Below, in pieces: positions 18,921 through 26,469 of a DNA stretch of 64,000 nucleotides (position 1 is its first letter; each line of letters opens with the position of its first letter). The notes below the pieces were generated by a model. That model did not search any database. It had not been told where the DNA came from and saw only the letters and a list, made by a program, of their open reading frames with translations. The translations under genes and the position numbers were made by a program. The stretch is from Adhaeribacter terrigena (lineage in GTDB: Bacteria; Bacteroidota; Bacteroidia; Cytophagales; Hymenobacteraceae): NCBI RefSeq assembly GCF_016623615.1, contig NZ_JAEHFX010000003.1, forward strand, positions 186,001 to 250,000, given 5' to 3'.

Positions 18921-19050
18921 CGGAGGAAAACAGACACCAGTTTCTGTGCGAGCGGCCTCCAAGACTTCCGGTGCCGAGGCACGAGGCAGCCCGATAGGGC
19001 AGGAAGGGTTGCAGCCGCGAACGCAGAAACGAAGCCGCCCGGCTGGAGGG
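18921..19050. ncRNA. Candidate structured RNA or palindromic element with several nested hairpins
   Basis: A GC-rich island in an AT-rich gap. Exact complementary stems: GTTTCTG (18940-18946) with CAGAAAC (19024-19030); GCGGC (18952-18956) with GCCGC (19014-19018); CTTCC (18965-18969) with GGAAG (19002-19006). Inside are two tetraloop hairpins: GTGC-CGAG-GCAC (18971-18982) and GCCC-GATA-GGGC (18989-19000). A further hairpin AGCC-GCCC-GGCT lies at 19033-19044, and GGAGG at 18922-18926 can pair alternatively with CCTCC at 18956-18960. No ORF covers it. It could be a non-coding RNA or a MITE-like element; I cannot match it to a named family, and the strand is unknown. Confidence 0.45.
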
Positions 19051-19104
19051 AGAAAGCTCAATTGAAAGTAAAATGCTTGTAGTTAAGAACAGAAATTAGC
19101 TATG

Positions 19105-19220
19105 AAAACGGTATGCTTTCAGACACAAAAAGTCAATAGCAAACTTCCCTATTAGTTTAAATAGATCTCTCCTAACGTGGAGGTGACAAAATAAACGCTA
19201 TACTTTCAACCTTAAAAACT
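19105..19220 (-). repeat. Two TAGCG elements upstream of the TPR lipoprotein gene
   Basis: Reverse copies at 19105-19134 (GAAAACGGTATGCTTTC, then AGACACAAAAAGTC) and 19192-19220 (ATAAACGCTATACTTTC, then AACCTTAAAAACT). They complete the otherwise gene-free 678-bp gap 18643-19320. Confidence 0.65.
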
Positions 19221-19320
19221 CCCCATCCGCTATTTGTATAACCCAAAGCGGGTATTTCTGGGAAAATATTAATACTTTAGCAGCTGTTTATAAATACAAA
19301 AACAGAATTCTAAAAAGCCA

Positions 19321-20391
19321 ATGCGTCTGCAAATTTGTTACGGGTTATTGATTATGGGTTTATTGGGGGCTTGTTCGGGCAAAGACAAAACCCAGGAAAA
19401 AATGGTAGACCTGAAATCTGTTTCCGACAAACCCGATCTGAAAATTGCGCGCCTGACCGAGGCCATTGAAAAAGAACCGAAAAATGCGGTTTTATATGCC
19501 CAACGCAGCCGGCTTTACCTTGATCTGAAGAAAAACGAAGAAGCCCTGAAAGATGCTGAAAAAGCAATTTCCCTGGATGCTTCCAACGGCGAATTTTTTT
19601 TCCTGAAAGCCAAAGCCCAGCGCGCCCTTAACCGCCTGGAAGCGGCCCTAAGCTCTGCCAAAGCGGCCGAAACCAAAAATTACCGGCAAGCAGAACTCTA
19701 CATCCTGATGGGGGAAATCTTCATCATCGTAAAGCAGTACCAGCAAGCTATCGATTACCTAAACCAGGCTTTAAAACTTTCTTCCTTCAACGAGTTTGCG
19801 TATTTCTATAAAGGCATTGTGTATGCCGAGAGCGGCGATACGACGCGTGCCATTTCAAATTTTCAGACCGCGATCGAGCAGTCGCCGGAGTTTGTAGAGC
19901 CTTATAACGAACTAGCCAAGATCCACACCGCCCAACGGAAATTCGGTGAAGCACACCAGTACATTCAGTCGGGTTTACGGTTCGATGGCAGCAACGCTTT
20001 TCTGCATTATAACGAAGGCGTGAATTTAGTGCGGCAAAATCTGGCTGACAGCGCTGCTGCCAGTTTTAAGCAAGCCCTGCTGGCCGATACCGCCATGTAC
20101 CTGGCTAACTACAATTTAGGGGTGATTGCCTATAATAAAGATAAATACGCGGATGCTGCCGTTTATTTTGAAAAAGGCCTGCACCACGCCGATAAATTAC
20201 CCAACCTTAACCTGCTTTTAGCCGACAGTTACGAAAAATCCGGGCGGAGAGAAGACGCATTACGGCAATATAATGTAGTTTTGCAGAAACAACCGGAAAA
20301 CAGTTTTGCTCTTAAAGCGGTACGCCGCCTGACCCGCCAGCCGAAAAACGCTATAGATACGACGGCAAAAAGTAACAGGTCCGGTCAATAA
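19321..20391 (+). CDS. TPR-repeat lipoprotein
   Basis: 356 aa. The N-terminus MRLQICYGLLIMGLLGACSG is a lipoprotein signal with Cys18 after LLGA. About eight TPR motifs follow from residue ~38 to 345 (for example NAVLYAQRSRLYLDLKKNEE, AELYILMGEIFIIVKQYQQA, FLHYNEGVNLVRQNLADSA). It is probably an envelope scaffold. Only 24 bp separate it from thrS, so it may be co-transcribed with thrS and the infC group, although function does not link them. No enzymatic motif was seen. Confidence 0.85.
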   Translation: MRLQICYGLLIMGLLGACSGKDKTQEKMVDLKSVSDKPDLKIARLTEAIEKEPKNAVLYAQRSRLYLDLKKNEEALKDAEKAISLDASNGEFFFLKAKAQRALNRLEAALSSAKAAETKNYRQAELYILMGEIFIIVKQYQQAIDYLNQALKLSSFNEFAYFYKGIVYAESGDTTRAISNFQTAIEQSPEFVEPYNELAKIHTAQRKFGEAHQYIQSGLRFDGSNAFLHYNEGVNLVRQNLADSAAASFKQALLADTAMYLANYNLGVIAYNKDKYADAAVYFEKGLHHADKLPNLNLLLADSYEKSGRREDALRQYNVVLQKQPENSFALKAVRRLTRQPKNAIDTTAKSNRSGQ

Positions 20392-20415
20392 TAAATTTGA
20401 AATTTCTTCAACGCT

Positions 20416-22353
20416 ATGATAAAAATTACCCTGCCCGACGGAAGCATTCGTGAGTTTCCAAAAGGCGTTACCGGTTTTGAAATTGCCTCCTCCATTTCTG
20501 AAGGACTTGCCCGCAACGTGCTGGCCGCCAAAGTAAACGGTGAAGTGGTAGAATCGAACCGCCCGATAAACGAAGATGCTACCGTGCAACTGCTGACCTG
20601 GAACGATCAGGAAGGCAAAGCTACGTTCTGGCATTCTTCCGCGCACTTAATGGCTGAAGCCATCGAAGCCCTGCACCCTGGCGTACAATTCGGGATTGGC
20701 CCGGCTATTGAAAATGGCTTTTATTACGACATCGACCTGGGGGATAAAACCCTGAGCCAGGATGAATTTGCGGCCATCGAGAAAAAGATGCTGGAGCTTA
20801 CCAAAGAAAAAAGTGCTTACCAGCGCCAGGAAATTTCCAAAGCCGATGCCATTGATTTCTTTACCAAAAAAGGCGATAAATATAAACTAGACCTGCTTAA
20901 AGATCTGCCGGACGGCTCCATTACGTTCTATCATCAGGGCAATTTTACCGATCTTTGCAAAGGTCCGCACATTCCGAACACCGGTTTTATTAAAGCCGTG
21001 AAACTGATGAACGTGGCCGGTGCTTACTGGCGCGGCGACGAAAAAAGCAAGCAGCTTACCCGCGTTTACGCCATCACCTTCCCGAAACAAAAAGAGCTGA
21101 CCGAATACCTGGAGCGCCTGGAGGAAGCCAAAAAACGCGACCACCGCAAACTGGGTAAAGAACTGGAATTATTCGCTTTCTCTGAAAAAGTAGGCGCCGG
21201 TTTGCCGCTTTGGTTACCGAAAGGCACCTTGCTGCGCGAACGCCTGGAGCAGTTCATGCGCAAAGCCCAGATCAAAGCCGGTTACAGCCCGGTGGTAACG
21301 CCGCACATTGGCAGCAAACAGCTGTATGTAACTTCAGGCCACTACGATAAATACGGGGCCGATTCTTTCCAGCCGATCCGGACGCCGAACGAAGATGAAG
21401 AATTCTTCCTGAAGCCGATGAACTGCCCGCATCACTGCGAGATCTATAAAACCAAACCCCGTTCATACCGCGATCTGCCCTTGCGGTTAGCCGAGTTCGG
21501 TACCGTTTACCGTTACGAGCAAAGCGGCGAGCTGCACGGGCTGACCCGCGTGCGCGGCTTTACCCAGGACGATGCGCACATTTTCTGCCGCCCCGACCAG
21601 GTAAAAGAAGAGTTCATGAAAGTAATTGACCTCGTAATCTATACTTTCAAAACTTTAGGTTTCGACGATTATACGGCACAGATCTCCCTCCGCGATCCCG
21701 AAAACAAAGCCAAGTATATTGGCTCGGATGAACTCTGGGAAAAGGCAGAACAGGCCATTATAGAAGCCGCTTACGAAAAAAACCTGCCAACCGTAACCGA
21801 ACTCGGTGAAGCTGCGTTTTACGGCCCGAAGCTGGACTTTATGGTACGCGATGCGCTGGGCCGGAAGTGGCAGCTGGGAACCATTCAGGTAGACTACAAC
21901 CTGCCGGAGCGTTTCGAGCTGGAATACAACGGTTCAGATAACGAAAAACACCGTCCGGTTATGATCCACCGTGCGCCGTTTGGCTCGCTGGAGCGTTTCG
22001 TGGCGGTACTAATTGAGCATTGCGCCGGTAATTTCCCGCTGTGGCTTAGCCCGGAACAAGTTGCCATATTGCCGATCTCCGAAAAATATCAGGATTATGC
22101 CCAACAGGTTTACGACCGTTTGATGCAGGAGGAGATCCGGGGTTACGTAGATAACCGCGACGAAAAAATAGGCCGCAAGATCCGTGACGCAGAAGTGAAA
22201 AAAGTAAGCTACATGCTGATCGTGGGAGAGAAGGAGCAGGAAAACGAGATCGTATCGGTACGTAAGCACGGCGAAGGGGACCTGGGAAATATGACCGTAG
22301 ACCTGTTCGTGGAGCATTTTAAAAATATAATTGCGGAAACTTTTGCCCAATAA
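20416..22353 (+). CDS. thrS: Threonyl-tRNA synthetase
   Basis: 645 aa class II synthetase. Domains in order: TGS (residues 1-62), the editing-type second additional domain with [11 protein letters not shown] and ENGFYYD, the catalytic core with [11 protein letters not shown] and [20 protein letters not shown] (motif 2), and [18 protein letters not shown] (motif 3), then the anticodon-binding domain ([24 protein letters not shown]). It charges tRNA-Thr and hydrolyses mischarged Ser-tRNA-Thr. infC follows after 91 bp, the classic thrS-infC-rpmI-rplT order. Confidence 0.97.
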   Translation: MIKITLPDGSIREFPKGVTGFEIASSISEGLARNVLAAKVNGEVVESNRPINEDATVQLLTWNDQEGKATFWHSSAHLMAEAIEALHPGVQFGIGPAIENGFYYDIDLGDKTLSQDEFAAIEKKMLELTKEKSAYQRQEISKADAIDFFTKKGDKYKLDLLKDLPDGSITFYHQGNFTDLCKGPHIPNTGFIKAVKLMNVAGAYWRGDEKSKQLTRVYAITFPKQKELTEYLERLEEAKKRDHRKLGKELELFAFSEKVGAGLPLWLPKGTLLRERLEQFMRKAQIKAGYSPVVTPHIGSKQLYVTSGHYDKYGADSFQPIRTPNEDEEFFLKPMNCPHHCEIYKTKPRSYRDLPLRLAEFGTVYRYEQSGELHGLTRVRGFTQDDAHIFCRPDQVKEEFMKVIDLVIYTFKTLGFDDYTAQISLRDPENKAKYIGSDELWEKAEQAIIEAAYEKNLPTVTELGEAAFYGPKLDFMVRDALGRKWQLGTIQVDYNLPERFELEYNGSDNEKHRPVMIHRAPFGSLERFVAVLIEHCAGNFPLWLSPEQVAILPISEKYQDYAQQVYDRLMQEEIRGYVDNRDEKIGRKIRDAEVKKVSYMLIVGEKEQENEIVSVRKHGEGDLGNMTVDLFVEHFKNIIAETFAQ

Positions 22354-22420
22354 TTTGGGTATTGTTTTCATTTGTGGGAAAAATACCCGATATTCGCACC
22401 CTGATTGTAAAAACTAAGCT

Positions 22421-22438
22421 AAGGAGGAACCAACTATA
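22421..22438 (+). promoter_or_regulatory. Strong Shine-Dalgarno and probable AUA start codon of infC
   Basis: AAGGAGG at 22421-22427 lies 8 nt before ATA at 22436-22438, an ideal spacing. The ATG at 22445 is 17 nt away, too far. ATA-GCT-ACT-ATG is in frame with infC, and an in-frame TAA at 22415-22417 bounds the possible start. IF3 genes classically use a non-AUG start (AUU in E. coli) for autoregulation by IF3 itself. No other AAGGAGG with such spacing was seen before a gene in this window. Confidence 0.65.
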
Positions 22439-22990
22439 GCTACTATGAACAGACGCACCCCTATGCGGGCAGTTGTCGAAGAGCCATATAAAATTAATCA
22501 ACGCATTACGGCCCGTGAGGTACGGGTGGTTGGAGAGAATGTAGAACCAGGTGTTTACCCGCTGGATAAGGCCCTGAGCCTGGCCCGGGAGCAAAACCTG
22601 GATCTGGTAGAGATTTCGCCGAAAGCGGAACCGCCGGTTTGCCGCATTGTTGATTATTCGAAGTTTAAATACGATCTGAAGAAAAAATCGCGGGAGCTGA
22701 AAGCAAAAACGCAGAAAGTGGTACAAAAGGAGATCCGGTTCAGCCCGAACACCGACGACCACGATTTTGAGTTCAAGCTGAAGCACGCCAAAGCATTTTT
22801 GGAAGGTGGCGCAAAAGTGAAAGCGTACGTGCACTTTGTAGGCCGTTCGATCGTGTTTAAGGAACGCGGCGAGGTATTGCTGCTGAAATTTGCACAAGCA
22901 TTGGAAGACTTTGCGAAAGTAGATCAGTTGCCAAAGTTGGAAGGAAAACGGATGTTCCTGTTCCTTTCGCCGAAGCCGAAGAAAGCTTAA
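22436..22990 (+). CDS. infC: Translation initiation factor IF-3
   Basis: 184 aa from the proposed AUA start, or 181 aa from ATG 22445. The N-domain begins [20 protein letters not shown], with [21 protein letters not shown] and the linker [16 protein letters not shown]. The C-domain has [20 protein letters not shown] and [18 protein letters not shown]. It binds the 30S subunit and polices start-codon choice. Followed by rpmI (35 bp) and rplT. The start is proposed because a strong Shine-Dalgarno is placed for AUA, not AUG. The family typically has a variable short N-tail, so protein homology alone cannot decide. Confidence 0.93.
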   Translation: MATMNRRTPMRAVVEEPYKINQRITAREVRVVGENVEPGVYPLDKALSLAREQNLDLVEISPKAEPPVCRIVDYSKFKYDLKKKSRELKAKTQKVVQKEIRFSPNTDDHDFEFKLKHAKAFLEGGAKVKAYVHFVGRSIVFKERGEVLLLKFAQALEDFAKVDQLPKLEGKRMFLFLSPKPKKA

Positions 22991-23025
22991 TTCAATAAGA
23001 AAAATTATCAATCAATCTATATATT

Positions 23026-23223
23026 ATGCCTAAAGTAAAAACCAAATCAGGCGCTAAGAAGCGTTTCAGCCTGACAGGTACCGGCAAAGTAAAGCGTAAA
23101 CACGCTTACAAAAGCCACATCCTGACCAAGAAAACCACCAAGCAGAAAAGAGGTCTTACGCACATCGGCTTAGTTCACGAAGCAGATGAGAACCGCGTAA
23201 AACACATGCTCGGATTACAGTAA
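23026..23223 (+). CDS. rpmI: 50S ribosomal protein L35
   Basis: 65 aa, standard length. Starts [20 protein letters not shown], with the family's [22 protein letters not shown] core. It is a small basic protein of the large subunit. It lies between infC and rplT in the conserved operon. Confidence 0.97.
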   Translation: MPKVKTKSGAKKRFSLTGTGKVKRKHAYKSHILTKKTTKQKRGLTHIGLVHEADENRVKHMLGLQ

Positions 23224-23264
23224 TTATATGTTTAACCCGGTGCCCGGCCCCAAGTATATCCCGT

Positions 23265-23294
23265 AAAACGGTATCGCCAGTCACCAAAAAAGTA
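23265..23294 (-). repeat. Divergent TAGCG element between rpmI and rplT
   Basis: AAAACGGTATCGCC, then AGTCACCAAAAAAGTAC. The core is weaker than the consensus, but the AAAAAGT tail is kept. It would place an element inside the ribosomal operon. Confidence 0.4.
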
Positions 23295-23299
23295 CAGAA

Positions 23300-23644
23300 A
23301 TGCCTAGATCGGTTAACGTCGTAGCAGCACGACACAAAAGAAAAAGAATAATGAAACTGGCCAAAGGTTACTTTGGCCGTCGTAAAAACGTTTGGACAGT
23401 AGCGAAAAACGCTGTTGAAAAAGGTTTACAATATGCATACCGCGACCGTAAAGCCAAGAAAAGAGATTTTCGTGGCCTGTGGATCCAGCGTATCAACGCC
23501 GGTGTTCGTGAGTACGGCATGTCTTACTCCCAGTTCATGGGCGCTTTGAAAAAAGCAGATATCAACTTAAACCGTAAAGTTCTGGCTGACTTAGCTATGA
23601 ACCACCCGGAAGCTTTCAAAGGCATAGTAGAAAAAGTTAAATAA
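23300..23644 (+). CDS. rplT: 50S ribosomal protein L20
   Basis: 114 aa, standard length. Starts [32 protein letters not shown], the conserved basic N-terminal extension (split here by family convention after residue 20), and continues with [18 protein letters not shown]. It is an assembly protein of the large subunit and, in other bacteria, a repressor of its own operon. A terminator follows directly. Confidence 0.97.
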   Translation: MPRSVNVVAARHKRKRIMKLAKGYFGRRKNVWTVAKNAVEKGLQYAYRDRKAKKRDFRGLWIQRINAGVREYGMSYSQFMGALKKADINLNRKVLADLAMNHPEAFKGIVEKVK

Positions 23645-23664
23645 CGAATTGATAATTTTCAAGG

Positions 23665-23695
23665 AAAAGGCCCTGCATCTTGCGGGGCCTTTTTT
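23665..23695 (+). terminator. Intrinsic terminator of the thrS-infC-rpmI-rplT operon
   Basis: AAAGGCCC (23666-23673) pairs with GGGCCTTT (23685-23692), followed by a T-run, 21 bp after the rplT stop. Confidence 0.85.
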
Positions 23696-23844
23696 GTTTT
23701 CGGGGCATAGCATATGGCTGGCTTTTTGAAAAGTCGTAATTGGAGCTGTATTTATTTCTGCTTCAGCCCCAAATTGACAAAACTTTAGTGTCCGGTACTG
23801 GTTCTGAAATGGTATAATAAGTATTCATTTAACCGTAAGAAACC

Positions 23845-24069
23845 ATGGCCATTAACAATTTAAACAGCAACTTCGACCGGAATACGGCTGAGTTCAGAGC
23901 AAGAAGCAACTGGCAGGAAATGAAAGGAAAGATCCGGAAGCAATACGGCAACTTAACCGACGATGACCTGGAATATTCTCAGGGTCAGCAGGAGGAATGG
24001 CTGGGTAAGCTGGGGAATAAGATCGGCAAAACCGCCCAGGATGTCAGAAGCTGGATCTCGGGATTGTAA
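23845..24069 (+). CDS. CsbD-family stress protein
   Basis: 74 aa. It has the CsbD signature: SNWQEMKGKIRKQYGNLTDDDLEYSQGQQEEWLGKLGNKIGKT contains W-x-E-x-KG, then DDDL and the paired glycine-lysine turn. It is a small soluble protein often induced by general stress; molecular function unknown. Monocistronic, with a terminator right after it. ATG 23845 is consistent. Confidence 0.85.
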   Translation: MAINNLNSNFDRNTAEFRARSNWQEMKGKIRKQYGNLTDDDLEYSQGQQEEWLGKLGNKIGKTAQDVRSWISGL

Positions 24070-24079
24070 GGATATTCAT

Positions 24080-24113
24080 TAAAAAGCCGGCTTCTGCTGG
24101 CTTTATTTTTTTA
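24080..24113 (+). terminator. Terminator after the CsbD gene
   Basis: AAAGCCGGC (24083-24091) pairs with GCTGGCTTT (one G-U pair), followed by ATTTTTTT. Confidence 0.75.
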
Positions 24114-24192
24114 ACCTGAATCTGGTTTGTAAAGCGCTGTTATTGCTACTTGTTTTGGTAGTTGTTTTTATTGGGCGCATAAATTCACCTCG

Positions 24193-24411
24193 TTACCGGA
24201 TCTGCCGGAACCGGAAACGGTCCCGGATGAAATGGTTAAAGAAACGACCGTGGGAAGGTGAATCCATTAAAGCGGTGTAAGCCTGCGGCGGGACTTCGAA
24301 ATATTGGTACACGTGGCCGTTATGAAATTCTACTTCCAGGGTGTTGGTATAAGGCTGGTATCGTACGCCTAAAAGATTCGACGATTGGATGTATTTACGT
24401 TCCATGGGCAT
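24193..24411 (-). CDS. KTSC-domain protein
   Basis: 72 aa. It matches the small KTSC domain (PF13619) in its VRYQPYTNTLEVEFHNGHVYQYFEVPPQAY and SPSHGRFFNHFIRDRF segments; the family's Lys-Thr-Ser-Cys tetrad is not strictly present (SSN and PSHG occur instead). The function is unknown; the domain is found alone or fused to lysyl-tRNA synthetase. The start may be Met1 (24411) or Met3 (24405). A 19-bp perfect inverted repeat begins on the first base of the start codon. Confidence 0.78.
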   Translation of the reverse strand: MPMERKYIQSSNLLGVRYQPYTNTLEVEFHNGHVYQYFEVPPQAYTALMDSPSHGRFFNHFIRDRFRFRQIR

Positions 24412-24458
24412 TAACAGTTAAAAGATAAAGCAAAGGCTGTTTATCTTTTAACTGTTAA
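24411..24458 (-). repeat. Perfect 19-bp inverted repeat at the KTSC start codon
   Basis: TTAACAGTTAAAAGATAAA (24411-24429) and its exact reverse complement (24440-24458), with the 10-nt loop GCAAAGGCTG. In the minus-strand transcript this hairpin would end on the A of the AUG, so it could sequester the start or terminate upstream transcription. Confidence 0.7.
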
Positions 24459-24997
24459 TTGTTTAAACGGTTATTTTTTTAGCTTTCTTCGGTTTTTCAG
24501 GAGCAAATCGGCCGAAGTCTGTTTTTTATAGAAATTAGAGAGGGAACTGTTGGGGAATTCAGTGTGGGAATCCAGCACTTTTTGGTCCATTTCAGATACC
24601 GTTTTTAGACAATATTAGGAGGGGTTTCCGGCCAAGAGAAGTTATAGACAACTATATCCGTTGATTAAGAGATATTTCTTTTGAACCGTTCTGCTGCATT
24701 TCTAATTAAAGAAATATGTTTAGCTGAACTTAACTTAGTTAATAATTCGGATAAACTCCTGATTTGCTAAAACCCTATTAAGCTTAATGTATTAATTCGA
24801 TTTTATTTTAATAAATTCTATTTCTATCCAATTCAAAGTGGAACGAATGGTAATTGGGCTTTTTTCCTGCCTAGGTTCGATTTTGCCAAATTATTTTAAG
24901 ATGCAGCACAAACTGTCAGAGCAATTAAGTTTCGTTTCATTTTCTCAGGCTTTAAATGGATTATATGTTTTCAGGCGTCTTCTTGGCGTTAAAAGGT
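24459..24997. other. AT-rich gap without a recognisable gene
   Basis: About 540 bp between the KTSC gene and the barrel gene (both minus strand). It contains one forward TAGCG element at 24576-24606 (GCACTTTTTGGTCC, then ATTTCAGATACCGTTTTT). The rest is AT-rich and stop-rich in all frames; nothing else is supportable. It may be the remains of a lost gene. Confidence 0.5.
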
Positions 24998-25648
24998 CTA
25001 TTTCAGCTGAAAGCTAAGATTTGCGAAAATAGTGACATCATTCATTTCCTGTTTGTAATCGGCACTTAAGGGTCTGAACGAAGGCGTAGTATTGAGGGAA
25101 TAGACTTCGAGGCCCAGGCCAATATTATCAATAATGCCTTTAAAGCCAGCACCAAAGCCATAGGCCAATGCATCTGCAGTGATTTTTTGATCTGAAGTTG
25201 CCTTACTTATACTATTGGTAACTACCGGATAAGTGTTAAAAGTAACGCCGGCACCTCCTTTTGCATAGAAATTGAAGTTTGTTGAAACGAGTAGTTTTAA
25301 ATAAAGATTTGTAAGCAGATAATTTGTGCGCCAGCGAGTTTCAGCGTAATAATTTGTAAAGTAGGACCGGTTATAAGCACTCATATCTATTGCATTGCGA
25401 CGCATACCAAAAGTTAAGCCCAAGCCAGTATAATTGCTAAAGTACCTTCCATATTCAGCGGCTATGTTGTACCCTTTAAGGGCGAGGCCTGCATCTATGT
25501 CTTTCCCCTCCAAACTGCCAAATTTGCCAGTCGGCATTGATATTCCAGCACGTATTGTCAAAAAAGATTTTTCCTGAAGCGTTTCAGTTTGCGCAAAGCC
25601 ATGTGTAGTAAAAGATACTAAAGAAAGCAGGATGATGAGTTTTCTCAT
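24998..25648 (-). CDS. Outer-membrane beta-barrel protein
   Basis: 216 aa. The signal peptide MRKLIILLSLVSFTTHGFAQ is followed by alternating hydrophobic strands: FLTIRAGISMPTGKFG, NIAAEYGRYFSNYTGLGLTF, TNLYLKLLVSTNFNFYAKGG, YGFGAGFKGIIDNIGLGLEVY. It ends VTIFANLSFQLK, a barrel-type C-terminus. It resembles small OmpW/PorT-like barrels of Bacteroidota; the cargo is unknown. Codon and base use look somewhat more AT-rich than neighbouring housekeeping genes. Confidence 0.78.
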   Translation of the reverse strand: MRKLIILLSLVSFTTHGFAQTETLQEKSFLTIRAGISMPTGKFGSLEGKDIDAGLALKGYNIAAEYGRYFSNYTGLGLTFGMRRNAIDMSAYNRSYFTNYYAETRWRTNYLLTNLYLKLLVSTNFNFYAKGGAGVTFNTYPVVTNSISKATSDQKITADALAYGFGAGFKGIIDNIGLGLEVYSLNTTPSFRPLSADYKQEMNDVTIFANLSFQLK

Positions 25649-25735
25649 AATTATTTTGCTGGCTAAAGTGGGGAGAAATATCCATACGAATGTATTTTAT
25701 TTCTGGTGCAATAACAAAGCGAAAGCCGCAAAAAC

Positions 25736-25770
25736 AAAAAAGCCTGTAACTGGTTAGGTTACAGGCTTTT
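25736..25770. terminator. Terminator after tRNA-Met
   Basis: AAAAGCCTGTAAC (25738-25750) and GTTACAGGCTTTT (25758-25770) are exact complements with the loop TGGTTAG, and A/T runs on both sides. It lies 15 bp past the 3' end of the minus-strand tRNA, and can also stop the opposite strand. Confidence 0.8.
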
Positions 25771-25784
25771 GAGCAATAGATCAG

Positions 25785-25858
25785 TAGCGGGGAGCAGGGT
25801 CGAACTGCCGACCTCAGGGTTATGAATCCTGTGCTCTAACCAACTGAGCTACCCCGCC
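25785..25858 (-). tRNA. tRNA-Met (anticodon CAT)
   Basis: 74 nt. The minus strand begins GGCGGGGTAGCTCAGTTGG, with D-stem GCTC/GAGC, an anticodon stem with loop TTCATAA, and T-arm GGCAG-TTCGACC-CTGCT. The acceptor closes with CCCCGCT plus discriminator A. CCA is not encoded. The sequence is like elongator tRNA-Met of Bacteroidota; tRNA-Ile2 cannot be excluded by anticodon alone. One A-C mismatch closes the anticodon stem at 31-39. Confidence 0.9.
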
Positions 25859-25977
25859 GTTTTGATGATGCAAAGGTAGCAAAAACAGATTTACATTCGC
25901 AAATTTTTTTTCAAGAAAATAATTTCCTTTATTGGGTCACGTTAAGAATATAGTTTCCGCTTAATTTTTACTGATTT

Positions 25978-26397
25978 ATGCTTACTACTATGAATGAACC
26001 TGCTTCTAAAGTTAAATTTGTCCGCGAATATGCAATCAACGCTTCTCCTAAAATTTTATATCCTTACCTGAGTACTGCTTCGGGGTTAGCCCGTTGGTTT
26101 GCCGATAACGTAAATGTGCTGGGTAATAATGTTTATAATATTATCTGGGATAAAGAAGACCATTTTGCCGAACTTACCAACCTGCGCAGCAACCGTTCGG
26201 TGCGCCTGGTTTTCCTGGGTGAAAACAAACAACCCGTTGCCGATGCCGATTACGTAGATTTTACCCTTGAAACCAGCGAACTTACCGGCGAGCAGTTTTT
26301 ACGCGTAATAGATTACAGCTCTGAGCAGGACGAAGAAGAAATGGAAGAGCTTTGGGGCAACCTGATTCTGAGTTTACGCGAAATAATAGGGGGCTAA
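25978..26397 (+). CDS. START-like domain protein
   Basis: 139 aa (135 if ATG 25990 is used). Helix-grip fold as in SRPBCC/AHSA1 proteins: VKFVREYAINASPKILYPYL, then SGLARWFADNVNV, then beta strands, and a C-terminal helix with MEELWGNLILSLREIIG. Bacteroidota carry a conserved single-copy member of this type, function unknown; a hydrophobic ligand pocket is expected from the fold. A forward TAGCG element begins on the base after the stop codon (26398-26429). Confidence 0.82.
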   Translation: MLTTMNEPASKVKFVREYAINASPKILYPYLSTASGLARWFADNVNVLGNNVYNIIWDKEDHFAELTNLRSNRSVRLVFLGENKQPVADADYVDFTLETSELTGEQFLRVIDYSSEQDEEEMEELWGNLILSLREIIGG

Positions 26398-26429
26398 GCA
26401 CTTTTTTGCGCCTAAACCCTACCATTTTT
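26398..26429 (+). repeat. TAGCG element between START-like gene and lptF/G-type gene
   Basis: GCACTTTTTTGCGC, then CTAAACCCTACCATTTTT, directly after the stop codon at 26397. Confidence 0.65.
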
Positions 26430-26469
26430 GTTTTACAACCGGTAGCTTTGCGCCCCCTCACGTTGCTGC

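Noticed and set aside
18921-19050. Assignment of the hairpin element to 6S RNA, SRP RNA, RNase P RNA or tmRNA
   Set aside because: The length and the arrangement of several short tetraloop hairpins do not match these RNAs as far as can be judged by eye, and no tmRNA tag frame or tRNA-like ends were seen.
22319-23011. 230-aa minus-strand frame covering infC
   Set aside because: It is antisense to infC and rich in Phe/Arg/Leu in the pattern of a reverse translation of a lysine-rich gene; no start signal.
24459-24997. Remnant gene in the long AT-rich gap
   Set aside because: All frames are broken by frequent stops and no recognisable protein fragment was found, so it is left as unassigned sequence.
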